Source of the DNA: Notospermus geniculatus
Taxonomy: Eukaryota > Nemertea > Pilidiophora > Heteronemertea > Lineidae
Assembly (NCBI GenBank): GCA_002633025.1
Contig: NMRB01000086.1
Coordinates: forward strand, 160,405 to 224,404
DNA: 64,000 nt
Reading direction: 5' to 3'
Position numbers and translations under genes: made by a program. Position 1 is the stretch's first letter. Every line of letters starts with the position of its first letter. The notes beneath the pieces are model-generated. The model had not been told where the DNA came from. It saw only the letters and a list, made by a program, of their open reading frames with translations, and made no database searches. Positions 11,911 through 24,433 of this stretch are shown piece after piece.

Positions 11911-13374
11911 CAATGTAGTGATGCACAACCCAACCCAGCTTTCTGCACGCAACTCTTGGGCCTACAACAACATGCATAGTTAAAGGCAAAATGTCAATCA
12001 TGGCAGACTAGGACTCCAAATTTGCCATATAGGTTGCTCATATGCATCCCACTTCACCTCTTGTTGATTTCATGATGAGCATTCTTAATAAACCTGATAA
12101 ACAAAAAAAATCAAGCGTACTGACAAATATTTGAACAAGATGGGGGCAAAAAATTAATTTTAGGAATCTTTGTTTTAAATTTTGTTAAAAATATTTCATT
12201 AATAATGTATAATATTGATATTTTGAATTATATTGATATTTTCATTATCTAACCTGAAGCATGAATTTCAAAGCAGGTTGTTACCAACTTAGACATAGTT
12301 TCTAATAAAATTCTATTGTTTTAGGACTAGTTTATATGACGACATACATTTTAATTTTTTCGCTACTTTCTCATCCGGATACCTTCAGGGGTGTTACCAA
12401 TCATGCGATTTCGCTGTGTCTGCACTATGACGGAAAATATGGATTATAGGGAAGATTGAAAGGCCTCTAGTCATAGATATTGGAACAGTGGGGTATATGT
12501 AGGCCTACATGTAGAGCTTTGGGATGGGAACTTCGTCTGTGCACCCAGGACGCGAGAGCATGTCTGGAATGACGTCAACATCGATGGGTGTCTGTCGACA
12601 GGAAAGGGTCAATTGACTAGCTTTAGGTGTTAGCTCATGCATGATTCAAACCAGTATTGACTCTGAACCATTGATTGTTTCTGGTAACATGATGACAGAG
12701 ATCGTATTCCGTAGCGACTTTGCCAATATTCACTACACGAGATTTAATGGAATCTATTGTTTCTGAATGAACCATTCAGTAAAGAAGAGCAGCATTGTGC
12801 GTGACCTTTAACCCATCCACCTTGGCAACTCACGGTGGCGTTTCCTGAGCAAAACAAGATGGCCGCCACCTGGGCCTTTTCACTTGTGGCAGCACAAGTG
12901 CACAATGGCCTAGGCCTAGGCATTTAGGAACCATCACAGAACTTAACGAGCTGCTCCAGGTGGGACTTTTCTTCGCAAATCGGCTTTCTATGAGCTACAT
13001 GTACTCAACCATAGAAAATTATAGTCATTGAAATGCCCATTGAGAGCCGAGTTGGACGAGAGAACTCTCATTGGAACTGCACTTTTACAAACAAACATTG
13101 GCTACAAGAGGATTTTTTCTGCGAAGAAGTATCCCATGATTCTTGGTCTGATTATTGAGACACAGCAGTCGCACCTAATCTTATTGTCAGAAGAATGCAA
13201 CGTGTAATATCGGGCAAATCAATGGGGTGATTTCACAATGGCCGGAAAAACACGGCAAATTTGGTCACTTGTTTCAGCAGGAGTTGAACAGAGCTAATCA
13301 AGTGTGACTCAAAAATTGCAGCATTTAGTCTTAGTGATGTGGGTGTTTGAAGTCTTTTCTATGTTAACCCTTTT
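11911..13374. other. Unique DNA with AT-rich tract
   Basis: 12100-12360 is strongly AT-rich and contains a doubled ATATTGATATTTT near 12210-12240. At 13022-13092 there is a worn fragment (GCCCATTGAGAGCCGAGTTGG) of the light-inverted-repeat MITE family found at 48.9 kb. No exon is supported. Confidence 0.4.
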
Positions 13375-13501
13375 GGGTCGTATTCATAAAGCGGTTCTAT
13401 CGTTAGAACCGTCTTAGGCTGGTTCCAAGTGTACTTCACCACTACACTTGGAACCGGCCTAAGATGGTTCTAACGATAGAACCGCTTTATGAATACGACC
13501 C
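13375..13501. mobile_element. 127-bp near-perfect palindrome (MITE)
   Basis: Arms 13375-13433 and 13443-13501 are 59 bp each, inverted, with only two mismatches by eye, around the 9-nt spacer CTTCACCAC. The ends read GGGTCGTATTCATAAAGC. Each arm also carries a small self-complementary word, GGTTCTATCGTTAGAACC. Such arm identity implies a young insertion. A transcript through it would form a long hairpin. No target-site duplication is obvious. Confidence 0.93.
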
Positions 13502-16251
13502 TTTAAGTCTAGGAGCAGTACCAACAACATTGCCTTGACAGAAAGAACTGACCTTCAATACAAAATTCTCCAAGTCAATCGATTTTACCATCATAAACAG
13601 GACACCTCTTACTTGGGGACAGCATTGGCCCATTTCAAGGTTGCACTCTTCATGATCAATTGCACGAGACCAAATTCATTTTGTGGAGTGAATATCCAAA
13701 ATAAAGGATGGTAATGATGATTTACTGCTCAAGTTAGGACAAATAACCAGAATTGTTAACATGATGAAATTTAGCATCCTAAAGAGATTATGAGGTGAGC
13801 TTAGCTGGCTAGCTCTGGGGTGGACTTAAGGGGAAATATCAGCACCAAGCATGCAAACTGTTGGCTTATTTCTCAATTGGTCCAAAAACATAGGAAAACT
13901 GATTGTCAGAGTTGGAGCAGAGAGTATCTCCCTACCATGCATGGATACACATACAGAGACAAGCATTCTTTGTTATAGTCTTGTCGTCAATTGGAAGACA
14001 ATTTTACAATCTTCCATCAAGTACTTGAGCCCAGACTGATCTGCAACATGCCATCAGCATAAAACAGCAGAAATCTTGTAATAATCAGTTGAAATCACCA
14101 ATAAAATGTTCTGACGGGGACCATCTGACTGCAATCTCAGTCGGTTGCGTCTTTTTGCCGAGGACATTTTTCAAAGTAACGTAATTGTCCCATTGTCCTA
14201 TTAATCTTTATTGTCTGTCGTCGGGCGTTGCGTTTGCCGTCGGGGCATTTCGGAAGAAAAAAACTTTGAAGGATGAAATTTGTCTTTTGATGTACTAGAT
14301 GGATTTTTTCCTGTTTAATTTGGATTTAAATCATGGTAATTCACTCATTAAGTTTGATTGTTTCGTTTCTTCGGGGTGGATGACTAAAATGGAGGAAATG
14401 GAGAAACAGTGAAGGAAATGAACCAAAGATTTATTTTTTTTGATGTGGTTTTCTCATGCCGATTGAAACTCACGACCTCAGGGTCAGACTTCAATAAAAA
14501 AGGCCAGACGTGCTGTTTTTCTTTTTGCCCCCTGTAGTTTTTTAATTGCAGTTTCTAATTATAATTAGTGTCCTTGAGAAATGTCCTGCTGGTATCCCAT
14601 GTCGATTTCATTTCGGTGTTTTTTTTGTTCTGAATAAAGGTTTCACCACAGGGTTGCCTCAAAGGTGTTTCCTGAACATAACTTCTCCTTTGTCAATTTC
14701 ACAGTTTCATCTGGAAATGAGACTTGCTATGATGAAATGAACAGACCTTGAAAGAGAAATTTGGGCCCTCCAACACATTAAAACCCTAAAAACTAAAAGT
14801 TAACTATAATTTATAGAACCATGCAGTTATTTGTCCTTTTGAGGAAGAAATATAAGGTAATGACATGGTATGTTGATTTCATATTTCATTCTCCAAGGCC
14901 GTCATAAGAAACTTGATCCAAATTTATTAGCCACAAACAATAATGAAATAAACACAAAGTCATAAAACAGAAACTTGGTACGCTACGCCCCATAACCGGG
15001 AGCCTTTGACTCACACAACGCAATGGTTAATAAACCAGCACGGCAACTTCTTAAACCAATTTGACCAGGTGGTAACGCTATTTGTACGTTAGCGGTATGC
15101 GGATGTAGCGGTAGGCATTGCTTGGGGTTGTCTGACCAGACGGCTGATTCTATTATCCTAATGATATCAAATAACTTTAATGAAGATTGTTATTTAGAGC
15201 CGTAAATGCCTCAATGGTGTTCTTGAGTCAGAAAAGAACGATTGCGGTCAATGGATTTAAACCATGGGCACACCATGTACGTTTCTCGTGTGCATGATTT
15301 TTTGTTGGCCTACATCAGAGTTATGAAAGGTCCCCTTATTAACAAGTCCAATTTTTTTGCCAACTGTATGTCGCCACAATATGTCTCACACTACAGTTTT
15401 CTCACAAATTGTGGTCCGAGTTTTCTCACAATCAGTGGTCTCACTGTACAGTTTTCTTACAATTGTACAACCATCACCATACCAGCACTGAATATACTTT
15501 GAATTGTGTTCGTTCTTCTCCGTACAATCGCCGTATAAATGCTAAAAAACTCCATGAATGGAATCTAACAAAAGATAAACTCAGAAGATAAATCTTGTGA
15601 TTTTCTGGCTTCATTTCAAGAATCGTCATTCACTACTACGGTTTCTCGTACCGAGTGCGAGTAAATTTTTTTCAGTCCGTCTTGTCGTTCGTTTCTACGC
15701 CAGTGGTTTGTATCGGTGTTCTTACGGGAGATGTCCTCAAATGGCTTCTTTGGGAAATGGTGTGTAAAGACCGTTCGGGAAGTTGCTTCGCGATTTCTCA
15801 CTTGAAGGCATTTGGTTGTACAGGGTGGGACAAAAACTATGTCTGTATCAAGCTACTGATACATTAAAAGCTTTGAGTGATTGGCTGTGGGAAGTTGCAA
15901 AGTCTTGTCTTATATTATCAAGTGAAAGTTGAGCATCATTGCTGTAACAGCCTTTTACCATTGGATGAGTGAAAACAAATCACGCAATTCAAAAAAACTC
16001 ATATCCGTATGTAATATCAATGTGATATCAACATGGTCGTGATTTAATTCTCAAGGACAAGTGCAATGTAGATGATTGTCACGAAAACTCAAGATTGGCA
16101 ATATCGTGTTGACATGAATTTCTATGTGTGATGAAACTGGGGCAGTGTCACGGTTCAGCGATTTAGCCGAGGAGTGTAACAGAATCTGGAAAAAGTCCAA
16201 AGTTAAAATTCAGATGTTTGGAAGGGAGAACTTACGGTCAAATGAAGATGA
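13502..16251. other. Unique DNA, possible regulatory block
   Basis: No gene is recognised. 14880-15240 is rich in homeodomain-like words (TTATTAGCC, AATGATATCAAATAAC, TTTAATGAAG) mixed with CpG-containing sequence and lacks known repeats, so it could be a conserved non-coding element. That rests on composition only. Confidence 0.35.
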
Positions 16252-16278
16252 CCCCCCCACCCACCCCCCACCCCCACA
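16252..16278 (-). other. G-quadruplex-capable tract (minus strand)
   Basis: The plus strand has four C-runs of 3-7 bases separated by single A residues (CCCCCCCACCCACCCCCC, then ACCCCC). On the minus strand that is G-runs with one-base loops, the pattern expected of a stable intramolecular quadruplex. It is followed by A-rich sequence. Confidence 0.7.
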
Positions 16279-16956
16279 CCTACCACCACCAAATAGAAAA
16301 TAGAAAATGAACAAGAAAAAAATGAAATTTGTCTTTTTTTACGAACTTAAAGTATATACTCCAACCACTTCAGCTCCTTGTAAAGATGGCCCTGGGCCAT
16401 ATCTACTCACTGTATAACCTTGAATAAACATCTCACTGAATATCAGTTCAATTGAGTTGTGGCACTTGAGTGATTTGGCAATACCGGTTGTGGAAGTAAT
16501 AGAACCGGGGAAGCCTGACGAGTTTATTACCATTCAACAGGTACTCGGCTACCGGAAATCATTGAGAGTCATTAGTATGGGTACATCTTGATTGTCATAT
16601 AGATGCAAACACTTCTAAATGGATAATGGTCATCCTGATTGTTGAAGATGAGAATGGTGACATTTCGTTCAATTGTCATGCTCTTTTTGTGCATTTTCGT
16701 GAGAGACTAATTTGAAATGTCATAATTTTGGTGGAGAATATGAAGTAAAACGTGAAATGGGACAAGAAAGATGTTCAGACATGAAAGAATTGTAATGTAG
16801 GAGGAAACCAGAATTTCTGGGAATACCATTTCAATTGGAAAGAAGCACTGAGACACCACACACACTCCAGAGGTGGATTTATGTGGCGCAAGTGGTGAGC
16901 GCCCCCTAATGCCACGTCTTTACAATGCATTAGAAGTAGTGCCCCCCACCCCCGCA
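16279..16956. other. Unique DNA with a SINE-A end fragment
   Basis: Only 16797-16827 is recognisable: TAGGAGGAAACCAGAATTTC, the reversed 3' end of SINE-A. A CCCCCCACCCCCGC run occurs at 16942-16955. Confidence 0.4.
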
Positions 16957-17091
16957 ATGGGAGACTTTACTGCCATTAGAGGCCACCTCTTAGCGGTCCT
17001 GAAACGTTAGCGGTNTGTGTACTTCGCTGTGACGTCAAGTTTTCTTCCATTCTAGGATGGTGATGGCCTCCAAAGCAGGAAAGCCTCCCAT
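16957..17091. mobile_element. MITE, family S, copy 1
   Basis: The left end ATGGGAGACTTTACTGCCAT with TAGAGGCC is mirrored by GATGGCCTCC...GCCTCCCAT at the right end. The interior word CTGTGACGTCAA is shared with the second copy at 63529-63724. The ambiguous base at 17015 falls inside this element. Non-coding. Confidence 0.7.
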
Positions 17092-18097
17092 ACCTGGAAC
17101 CGCTTCTGCACTCTAATGTCTGTGGCGCCCCGATACGTCCTACTTGATGCTGAAATCGACATGAAAAAAATAGATTATTCAGATAATAAAGCGTTAACAG
17201 GTTTCTAACTGCCTGCAGATCATCATCTTGAAACCACAGAACACTTACGCCACAAACAGATGAATTAATCTCTCATATAAATGTTAATTACTTGCCCTTC
17301 TCTGTGCATTATCGAGAAATCTGACGATGGCGGATTTTTAAAATGGCAGCAGCGAGACAATGTGGCTGTCCGTGTGGGCTGATGGGGGTTGTGGTGAATA
17401 ATTCTGTATTGGATGCTACAAATGGCATGTTATTGATGGAAAATTGGTCATTTGAAGAAAGTGAAGAGTACATTATTTTAATGGTCATTTTAGTGTCTCT
17501 CACTTCTGAGGTTGTGGGTTCATAACTGATCAGATCCAACTGTTGTTACAACAAATGATGACTGTTACAATTGAGGAAATGGGATCCACAGATGTAGACA
17601 AACGCACAGATGGACTTACCCTTTAAGAAACTGACTGCTTGACTTGGCCATCAGCATCACGACCACAGATGATGGAACGGTATGATTTTCATACAGTAGT
17701 ACCGAGACAATGAGGCTGCGAGAGTGCTGATAAACGTCACCGCGGTGATGCGTTTCCTCGGTCAACAAGATGGAGTCGTTTATGCGGCGCTACAGAGTCC
17801 GGTTTCGCGGGACCGTGACTATTGCAGGTTCTAGCCGTGTGTGGATATTTGAAGTATTCTGGCGATTCTTTGGTCAGGTACTCCAGGGACGGCGATGAAT
17901 AAATGATGATGTTGAATCTAGGTCGATCTCGGCTGGTCTGGTTACTTCTTGTTTGATATGACGTCAGATCTCAATTTTTGTCAAGTTTATCCGATGTCTA
18001 AGACATGAGTATGCTTTCCGGTTTAACGCCTTTTTTCCCTTCAAGGGATTCAGATCTGTTGGTCACACAAGATTTTCATAGGGTTGTCCATTAAAAA
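17092..18097. other. Unique DNA, partly CpG-rich
   Basis: 17690-17830 is CpG-rich and includes the 12-bp palindrome TCACCGCGGTGA with GATAAACG beside it; it is a possible regulatory sequence. No exon is supported. Confidence 0.35.
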
Positions 18098-18099
18098 TA

Positions 18100-18274
18100 C
18101 AGTCCCCCCTTACTATTATGAACCCTTCGGGGTCCAAGGGTTAAGTTCGTACTAACGCGGAGTTCATAATAGCGAGGATTTACATACATGTCATGAAATT
18201 TTGGGAGCCAGATGTTGGGTTCGTAGTATCCGGGTGTTCGTAAAATCGAGGGTCATAGGAGCAAGGGTGCACTG
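18100..18274. mobile_element. Tc1/mariner (pogo/Tigger-like) MITE, 175 bp
   Basis: The element is bounded by TA|CAGTCCCCCCTTACT on the left and AGCAAGGGTGCACTG|TA on the right, an imperfect terminal inverted repeat next to TA dinucleotides (TA target duplication). Internal inverted words (TATTATGAACCC / GTTCGTAGTATC) add support. These ends and the TA target are typical of pogo/Tigger-derived non-autonomous elements. No transposase remains. Confidence 0.75.
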
Positions 18275-18293
18275 TACTATTTTGGCTGTATAA

Positions 18294-18321
18294 GGGGGTG
18301 AGGGGGGTTAGAGGGGGAGGG
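18294..18321 (+). other. G-quadruplex-capable tract (plus strand)
   Basis: Four G-runs (5, 6, 5 and 3 G) separated by loops of 1-5 nt lie 20 bp beyond the pogo-like MITE. Confidence 0.65.
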
Positions 18322-18525
18322 ATGTCCTTGAGGTTTGTCATGCATACCAAAAGTAACTCTCATTGGCTTGGGATAAGGAGTCCGTGCTGAAAAGAAAACT
18401 CTGAAATTGACAGCAAGGCCAAGTTCATTTCCTCAGAGCTCAAGTGCAAATATAAGAAAATACTTAACCTTCCTAAAACAAGAGGTAAAAAGTTCTAAAG
18501 AGAACTAAGTGCAGATCAAAGTGAA

Positions 18526-18538
18526 AGTATAAATAGCC
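18526..18538 (+). promoter_or_regulatory. TATA-box-like word
   Basis: GTATAAATAGCC matches the metazoan TATA box. No initiator, downstream ORF or other support is seen, so this may be chance. Confidence 0.12.
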
Positions 18539-18937
18539 TTCTTTGAACACCAATTAGAAATCCAAGCCACAAAGTTGAAAATTAAAACGAGGCAAGAAAT
18601 ATTTCGATACAGCGACCACCGGGTTCGTTTCGGGACTGCGAGGTTTAATGTTGCTCATTTTGATAAAGTTTCCAGGTGGAGCTATGCGAGGTATTTTCAA
18701 ATGAGGAAACCGAGAGGGTCTGATTTCGTGTCGGCGTGAACGGTAATTTTGAAATTGCACTCGTACATGTGTGTTTGGCTGTTTCGTCAGTTATGTTCAG
18801 TATCCTTGCCACTTTGACTGTTGCTAAGTTGTGTTACTATGTTTTAGCGTCAGTTGATTGAAAAGGAAGTGGAGTTGCCAGGCTTGTTGGAAAGAAGGAA
18901 GCATAGTGAGAAGCTGTAACCAAGGCCATTGGCTGCG

Positions 18938-19122
18938 GTGACCTAAAAAATGGCCAGTCTTTCTAAAAATTCAAGAATCCGAAAGCTAGGCTCACACCGG
19001 TGACCTCAAAAAATGGCGCAGTCTTCCTAAAAATTCAAGAATCCTAAAGCTAGGCGCACACCAGTGACCTCAAAAATGGCCAGTTGTCCTAATTCAAGAA
19101 TCCTAAAGCAAGGCGCACACAG
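18938..19122. repeat. 62-64-bp tandem repeat, three copies
   Basis: Units begin with GTGACC at 18938, 19000 and 19064. Each contains AAAAATGGCCAGTC or its variant, then AATTCAAGAATCCTAAAGC and AGGCGCACAC. The third is slightly shortened. Divergence between units suggests an older array. Confidence 0.88.
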
Positions 19123-20335
19123 ACTAATAAAGCTCAGACATTGGCACAGCCTTGTTTCCGAGTGCTAACGCCAATACTAAACAACAGGATCAAGCGAAGG
19201 AACCGTTCCGCGATGTAGAATTGAGTCCACCTCTGATGAGAAGCACTGGTTTTCCCACGAAGGCTCTCGACAGAACTACTGGTGCCAGAAGCTTTCCCCA
19301 GTTGGCCGCGGTCACTGTTCAATAGCCGCACCAGCCACTCAAGGCAGAGAAGGATCGCAAACACATATAATATGACTAATACCATAAAATACAAGTACAT
19401 GTAGTAATAACGGTAAGTCGCCAAGTCGTGGTGTCGGGGAGTATGTATATCAGGAGTGCCTTGGGTAATATCATATGGAGCTCAAACACTTGAATATTGC
19501 TGAAGGTGGAAGAACATATATTGCCGAGGTCAGCAATATATGTCTAATCGTGGAGGTTTGGATTCTACGACACTTTGCTTGATGTGTGAGGCCGCAAAGG
19601 GGTCAGGACTTTTTGGTGGGGATGGTGGGATGTAGTGAGGTCCAAACATTTTGAGGTGGTGAGATGATGCAGTGATTACGAATATTTTGATGGGGCTTGG
19701 CAATGTGGGAAGGGTGTTGTCTTGGAACTTACACACAAAAACATCATCTTTGCTGCTCATAACAGAGCTACTCAGCAGGCCATCAGATCTTCTAACATCT
19801 TCATCAATATCCCATGATGGACTACATACATTGCCGAACCTCTCGGACAGACCTTCTAGACAAAGACCTTACTGTCTTTTGCGAGGTTCTTACCAACAAA
19901 GTACAGTCCTAACAGCTCCTGCAATAAAATGCATCCCAGCCTCTCCGAGCACTGCAAACAAGCTTCTCAACAACCACAGACTTTTTTAGCTTCCTGGACA
20001 GAGCCTTCACTAGTTCAACAACAGCACCATGAGATTATGATACTTCAAAGAACGAAGGTTCTTTACCAAAACAATCCAGTCATAGCATCCGAACAACTTC
20101 AAAGCTCTGCAACTGCACGTCCGACAATGCTTCCAAACAACAGCCAGACTTTTTTACTTCCGGAATAAAGCTGTATCTGGTCTGACAAGATCAAACACTG
20201 TAGCATCCCCAAACACTTCCCCTCATCCAGAACAACCCAAAATAAACACATACAATTCTTGAGAAAACATCAAGCTCTTCATCATTGATTTTCTCTCAGA
20301 GTCGTGAGATTCCTTAGTCGCATCATTCAATGTAA
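19123..20335. other. Unique DNA with degenerate repeats
   Basis: A perfect 11-bp stem with 8-nt loop lies at 19514-19543 (ACATATATTGC ... GCAATATATGT). A degenerate ~170-bp direct repeat is visible from 19885 and 20057 (GGTTCTTACCAACAA / GGTTCTTTACCAAAA, then CAGACTTTTTTAGCTTCC / CAGACTTTTTTACTTCC). No exon is supported. Confidence 0.45.
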
Positions 20336-20920
20336 TTGGTCGGTGTTTGTCGAGACGAGAACTCCGTTTCTTCCACCAGTCTTCCTTTACGAGCAGTCGC
20401 TCGATGCAAGAAACTCAGAAGAAGGTTCACGGCAGTGCAAATTAAGTTTGAGGCAGTAAAGGAGAGAATTTTATACTGCATTTCCAAGGAAACGTTCACC
20501 TTAGCTCATCTACCGCAGAATCAGCAGACGACAGCTTCTGTTACAGTTTTCTCACATCCTATGACACAAATTGAAAAATATTTGGAGAAAGTTTGTTCCT
20601 ATCAACCATCTGAAGAATCCTCCTTCAGATTCTTTCCTGTTTCTATCCAAACCTTTGTAGATAAATTTGACAGAAGATGCTGTCGGCACAAACTTGGGGG
20701 CACATGTGTCAAATTCATGTCATTTCAGAAGATGAGTTCATCGACGTACTTCCTTGGAGAGATATGTACCGGACAAAATGAGGGCTCACAAACCAGCAGG
20801 CTCCAGTATGCAGTTGTTGTGGGGCAACAAGCATCCACGAACAACTTGTTGGGGGTTGGAGGGCACCAAATATGCACTATGCAGTTGCTGTTGGAGCACA
20901 AAGTTGAGCGTTCAACCTAA
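20336..20920 (+). other. Unassigned 194-codon open frame
   Basis: This is the longest frame in the window outside tandem repeats and MITE overlaps. It starts MVGVCRDENSVSSTSLPLRA and has a basic stretch (RCKKLRRRF) near residue 25 and scattered cysteines, with no signal peptide, membrane segment or family signature I recognise. A rough stop-frequency estimate makes one such frame by chance in 64 kb not very surprising. No splice sites or promoter frame it. Confidence 0.12.
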
Positions 20921-21780
20921 GGGTTAAAATATTGTAAAACTAGCCATCCAATTAAAATGTTATTTTTATCAGTTTCATATTCTGTCATGCCAACTTGAGC
21001 GTAAGGGATCAAATACACACAATCTTTTGATACTAAAAACAAATTGCTTCCAGTAATAAGCTTCAAATATATCTCATATAGATTCGCCATGACACCATGC
21101 GGAAAAGTTTAATTATCGGAAAAAAGATGAATTTCAAGGACAGATGTTTGTTTGGAAATAAATATAGGATTCATGGTTGCGTGAGCAATTGACACTGCGT
21201 CTGCACGTCCTTGCCGGAAAAATAGTGCCTGAATCCGCGAAGTTTGGCATGACAGGAAGTAAATGTGTCCACCAGTTTTGGTGTGCAGTTTTACAGAGCT
21301 CAAGTAGCTTAAAATGAGCTGGGTAATAATTCATCCCTCACAAGATGAAAGGACGAAGAGGGCGTAATCGAAGCCAGGTGGAATTTGCTGCGAGTAATAA
21401 CCAAGATCGTCACCACAATAGGCAATCGTGATCCTGACAAGATTAATGCCACAAACAAGATGGATGACCGTACACGAATTTTCTAGCGATTATGAAGGCG
21501 ATTCATGGACAACGGAAAGTGTCTAGTTATTGTTGGTGAATAATTTATCGTCCTTTACCCTCGATGTAACAGGTTGGAGACTGACACGAGTTGCACAGGT
21601 GAAGGATGGGAAATGAGTTTTGCACGCCGTGGGGGCTTTTGGTCCTTAAAGGGACCAATAAAGGAGGAAGGGAGGGGTAATGAAGGAAAGCTGAAGGACT
21701 CTCGTTGAGTGCTCTCCAATGAAATGCTTTCCTGTTCCTTTTGAAGAAGATTTGCTGGACACCCCTCATCACAACATAAA
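20921..21780. other. Unique non-coding DNA
   Basis: No repeat family or supported exon was recognised. Confidence 0.4.
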
Positions 21781-22032
21781 GCCCTGAAGAGCCTGGTAGC
21801 CAAGTGAACTTCTGCTAAAAGCAAGCGGCAGATCCGGTGTCCAAATCCATCCCGGGCCATGGAATATCATCCCTTGCATGGACAGCAGTATGCCATGGTG
21901 TCTTGTACCTTGTACCTTGTGCCTTTGCAAGGGCAAGTAAAAGACCCCATCTAAGTGAGGAACATGAGTAGCTTGAGATAGCCTCTTCCGTACCTACCAG
22001 GGCCAATGATGCTATGGCTTCGGCCCTGATAG
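21781..22032 (+). mobile_element. tRNA-derived SINE, family B
   Basis: The worn tRNA-like head (GAGCCTGGTAGCCAAGTGAAC ... TCCAAATCCATCCC) is followed by the family body (TTTGCAAGGGCAAGTAAAAG) and ends at GGCCCTGATAGAAAA. A small internal duplication, CTTGTACCTTGTACCTTGTGCC, is specific to this copy. Confidence 0.83.
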
Positions 22033-22539
22033 AAAATACAACATAAAGTAAAAGACTTCATCGCCAGGCCAGCACAGATTCAACAACACTGGTATCGACT
22101 GTTGTATCATTCACGCTACGTACCCGAGAGTCACCATTTACATTCATAAACTGTTGCTAGTATAATTACAGGAAGCATTTAAATTGATGTCCATTAAGTG
22201 TGAAACGCCTGGAAGATGCTGTATGGAACATTTCCTGTGAGAACTAGAGGCATGCGGAAGTGGTTTCCTCTCCTGGCTGATATCAAGCATTGTTCACTTG
22301 ACAAAGACAATATTTTGGGAGGAATATTCCGGTCATGTTTCATTTGAATTATTAACTTGATGGGGGAAAATAAGGTAAAATTGACAAAATATTTGATGAT
22401 TCGTTGGAAAAATTGTTCTGAGTGGCTTTTAGAATGGAAACCAAACAACCTACAGTCATCTCAATGAAGATTTTATGCATCTTAGCAGTCCTTCAGGTAA
22501 AATACCATAAGATACTCAAGGTAACATGTATCGTTATGT
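22033..22539. other. Unique non-coding DNA
   Basis: Nothing recognised apart from a weak adjoining acceptor/donor word (CCTTCAG|GTAAAA) at 22495. Confidence 0.35.
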
Positions 22540-22785
22540 TTAGCATGTTTCAGTTGCATGTTTAACATGTTTCCTGAACATGTTTAGCATGTTTCACAAA
22601 CAAATTAAACATGTTTCAGTTGCATGTTTAACATGTTTCAGTTGCATATTTAACATGTTTCAGTCACATGTTGCAGTTGCATGTTTAACATGTTTAGCAA
22701 GTATAGTTAGCATGTGTCAGTCGCATGTTAACCACAGTTTAGTAGCATGTTTACTAAAGTTTGGGCGCATGTTTAACAAAGTGCT
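22540..22785. repeat. Degenerate ~22-bp tandem repeat rich in AACATGTT
   Basis: Units approximate CATGTTTAACATGTTTCAGT with substitutions and small indels. AACATGTT is self-complementary, so single strands could form several alternative hairpins. Confidence 0.85.
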
Positions 22786-23087
22786 TGATAGCGCAGCCAT
22801 TTAGAGGTAATACTGAACATCCGTAGATAATGAGGAAACACCTTGTTGAACGTCTCTCTCAATCAAAACACTTTCATTGTGAAGCACTTTTGGTAGAAGC
22901 TATCCTTTTCACCTGTCGTCACTTGTAACTGAAGTGTTGGCTTGATGGGGTTCGACTGGTGTATATGTAGCCAAAAACTATTTCAGTTGAACATGTGAGA
23001 GATGATGGTTGATGGGTAATGCAATGGAATGTTTGTGGATCGAGAGGAAAAGGCTGATGACTGTCTTCTCTGTGACCAACCGATTCC
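22786..23087. other. Unique non-coding DNA
   Basis: No feature recognised. Confidence 0.35.
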
Positions 23088-23338
23088 ATCAGGGTCAAGC
23101 TAAAGCGTTATTGGCCCTGGTAAGTATGGAAGAGCCCATCTCAAGCTACTTGTGTTCCTCACTTGGATGGGGTCTTTTTACTTGGCCATGCACAGGATGC
23201 CTACAAGTTGAAGGCACCACACTTCGCTATCCCATGCGATGGATGTGAAGATAGACTCTCATATGGCCCAGGCTGCATTTGAACTCAGGACCTGCTGCCT
23301 GCGAAGCAGACCCGACAATCACTAGGTTATCAGAGAGC
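23088..23338 (-). mobile_element. tRNA-derived SINE, family B
   Basis: The body AAAGCGTTATTGGCCCTGGT and CACTTGGATGGGGTC match the family. The minus-strand head covers about 23265-23338, with a B-box-like GAGTTCAAATGC and CTGATAACCTAGTG. Near full length. Confidence 0.84.
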
Positions 23339-24433
23339 ATCCCATCTTCTACAAGAAGAATTTCATGAAAAACTTGACTCATCATTGAAAAAAATTAACG
23401 TACTGACTTGACTGACTTCATTTCAAAACCACCACATGTACGTTTTCAAGGGTTTTGAATTGAAACACAAACTGAAGGGTCATCATCAGCAAAAGTTTGG
23501 AATCCCTGATTCTGTATGCTGTTGTGGTGACTGGTCTGATTGGTACCAGCATCAGGTCCAGGGTTGAGATCAGAGCTTTTCCTCACTCCCTCTGTGCTGC
23601 ATGATCGAGTGCTTTTCTGTTGGTACTCAATGCTTGCATCCATCTCCTAGAATCTCTAATTAGGTATTTCCTTTGTCATCCATTGGAGACTCAAGTGGTG
23701 GTGTTCCTGGAAAGATTTCTTTGGAGGCAGAGCAATTCTAAAGTGCTTTGAAAGTGCTACAGAAGTTCCATATTTCCTCCGAGGCAAATTTGTCTTCTCT
23801 CAGCCGAAGCTCGTTTCAGCAAAGCTAAAATCCTCATTAGGTTTTTGTGGGGTGTTCTTTAATACTCAACAAAGCCATTCCCTACTGGCTCATATGTAAC
23901 TTTTATGTTCTTGTACTTCTTTCTCTGGTTCAAAACAATAGCTCATACTTGATGAGATCGCATTCGAAGACTAGGAATTCTCGATGCAACAATCTGACTC
24001 TGTATCCCGTTTTATTCCATCTTAATCTTCGCGTATCCCTTTAGCATCATCACCAGTGATTTGTCATCATCAACCGCTGCCCCAGACTTGTGTAATTCCG
24101 AAAATATTGCGAATGCTCGGCACTTGTTGCTCGTTAATGATTTATGAACTCTTCGGCGACCATCGGTGGTCCTTTTTGGGGTATATTAATCTTGCAATCG
24201 TTGTCTGTAAAAGTGCTTTCATCTGCCTCGTTGAACAGACATTGACATTTATGTCTCCCTCTTGGGGTTTCACCAAATAATGACTTGATATACTGAATTC
24301 TAACTTTCCATCAGTCTTGACTTGTCGTGTGGGTTGTGGCAACTCAAGGCCTCAGCCCGCCATGATTGATTGCAAGTAATAACCCCGACTGGACCCTTTA
24401 TCCTCAGAAACAATGACCCTCTTTGTAACATTT
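23339..24433. other. Unique non-coding DNA
   Basis: No supported exon or repeat. The 24100-24350 interval has long frames on both strands without splice support. Confidence 0.4.

Noticed and set aside
22480-22505. Third recursive splice site (CCTTCAG|GTAAAA)
   Set aside because: The pyrimidine tract is short and interrupted, and the donor lacks the G at position +5.
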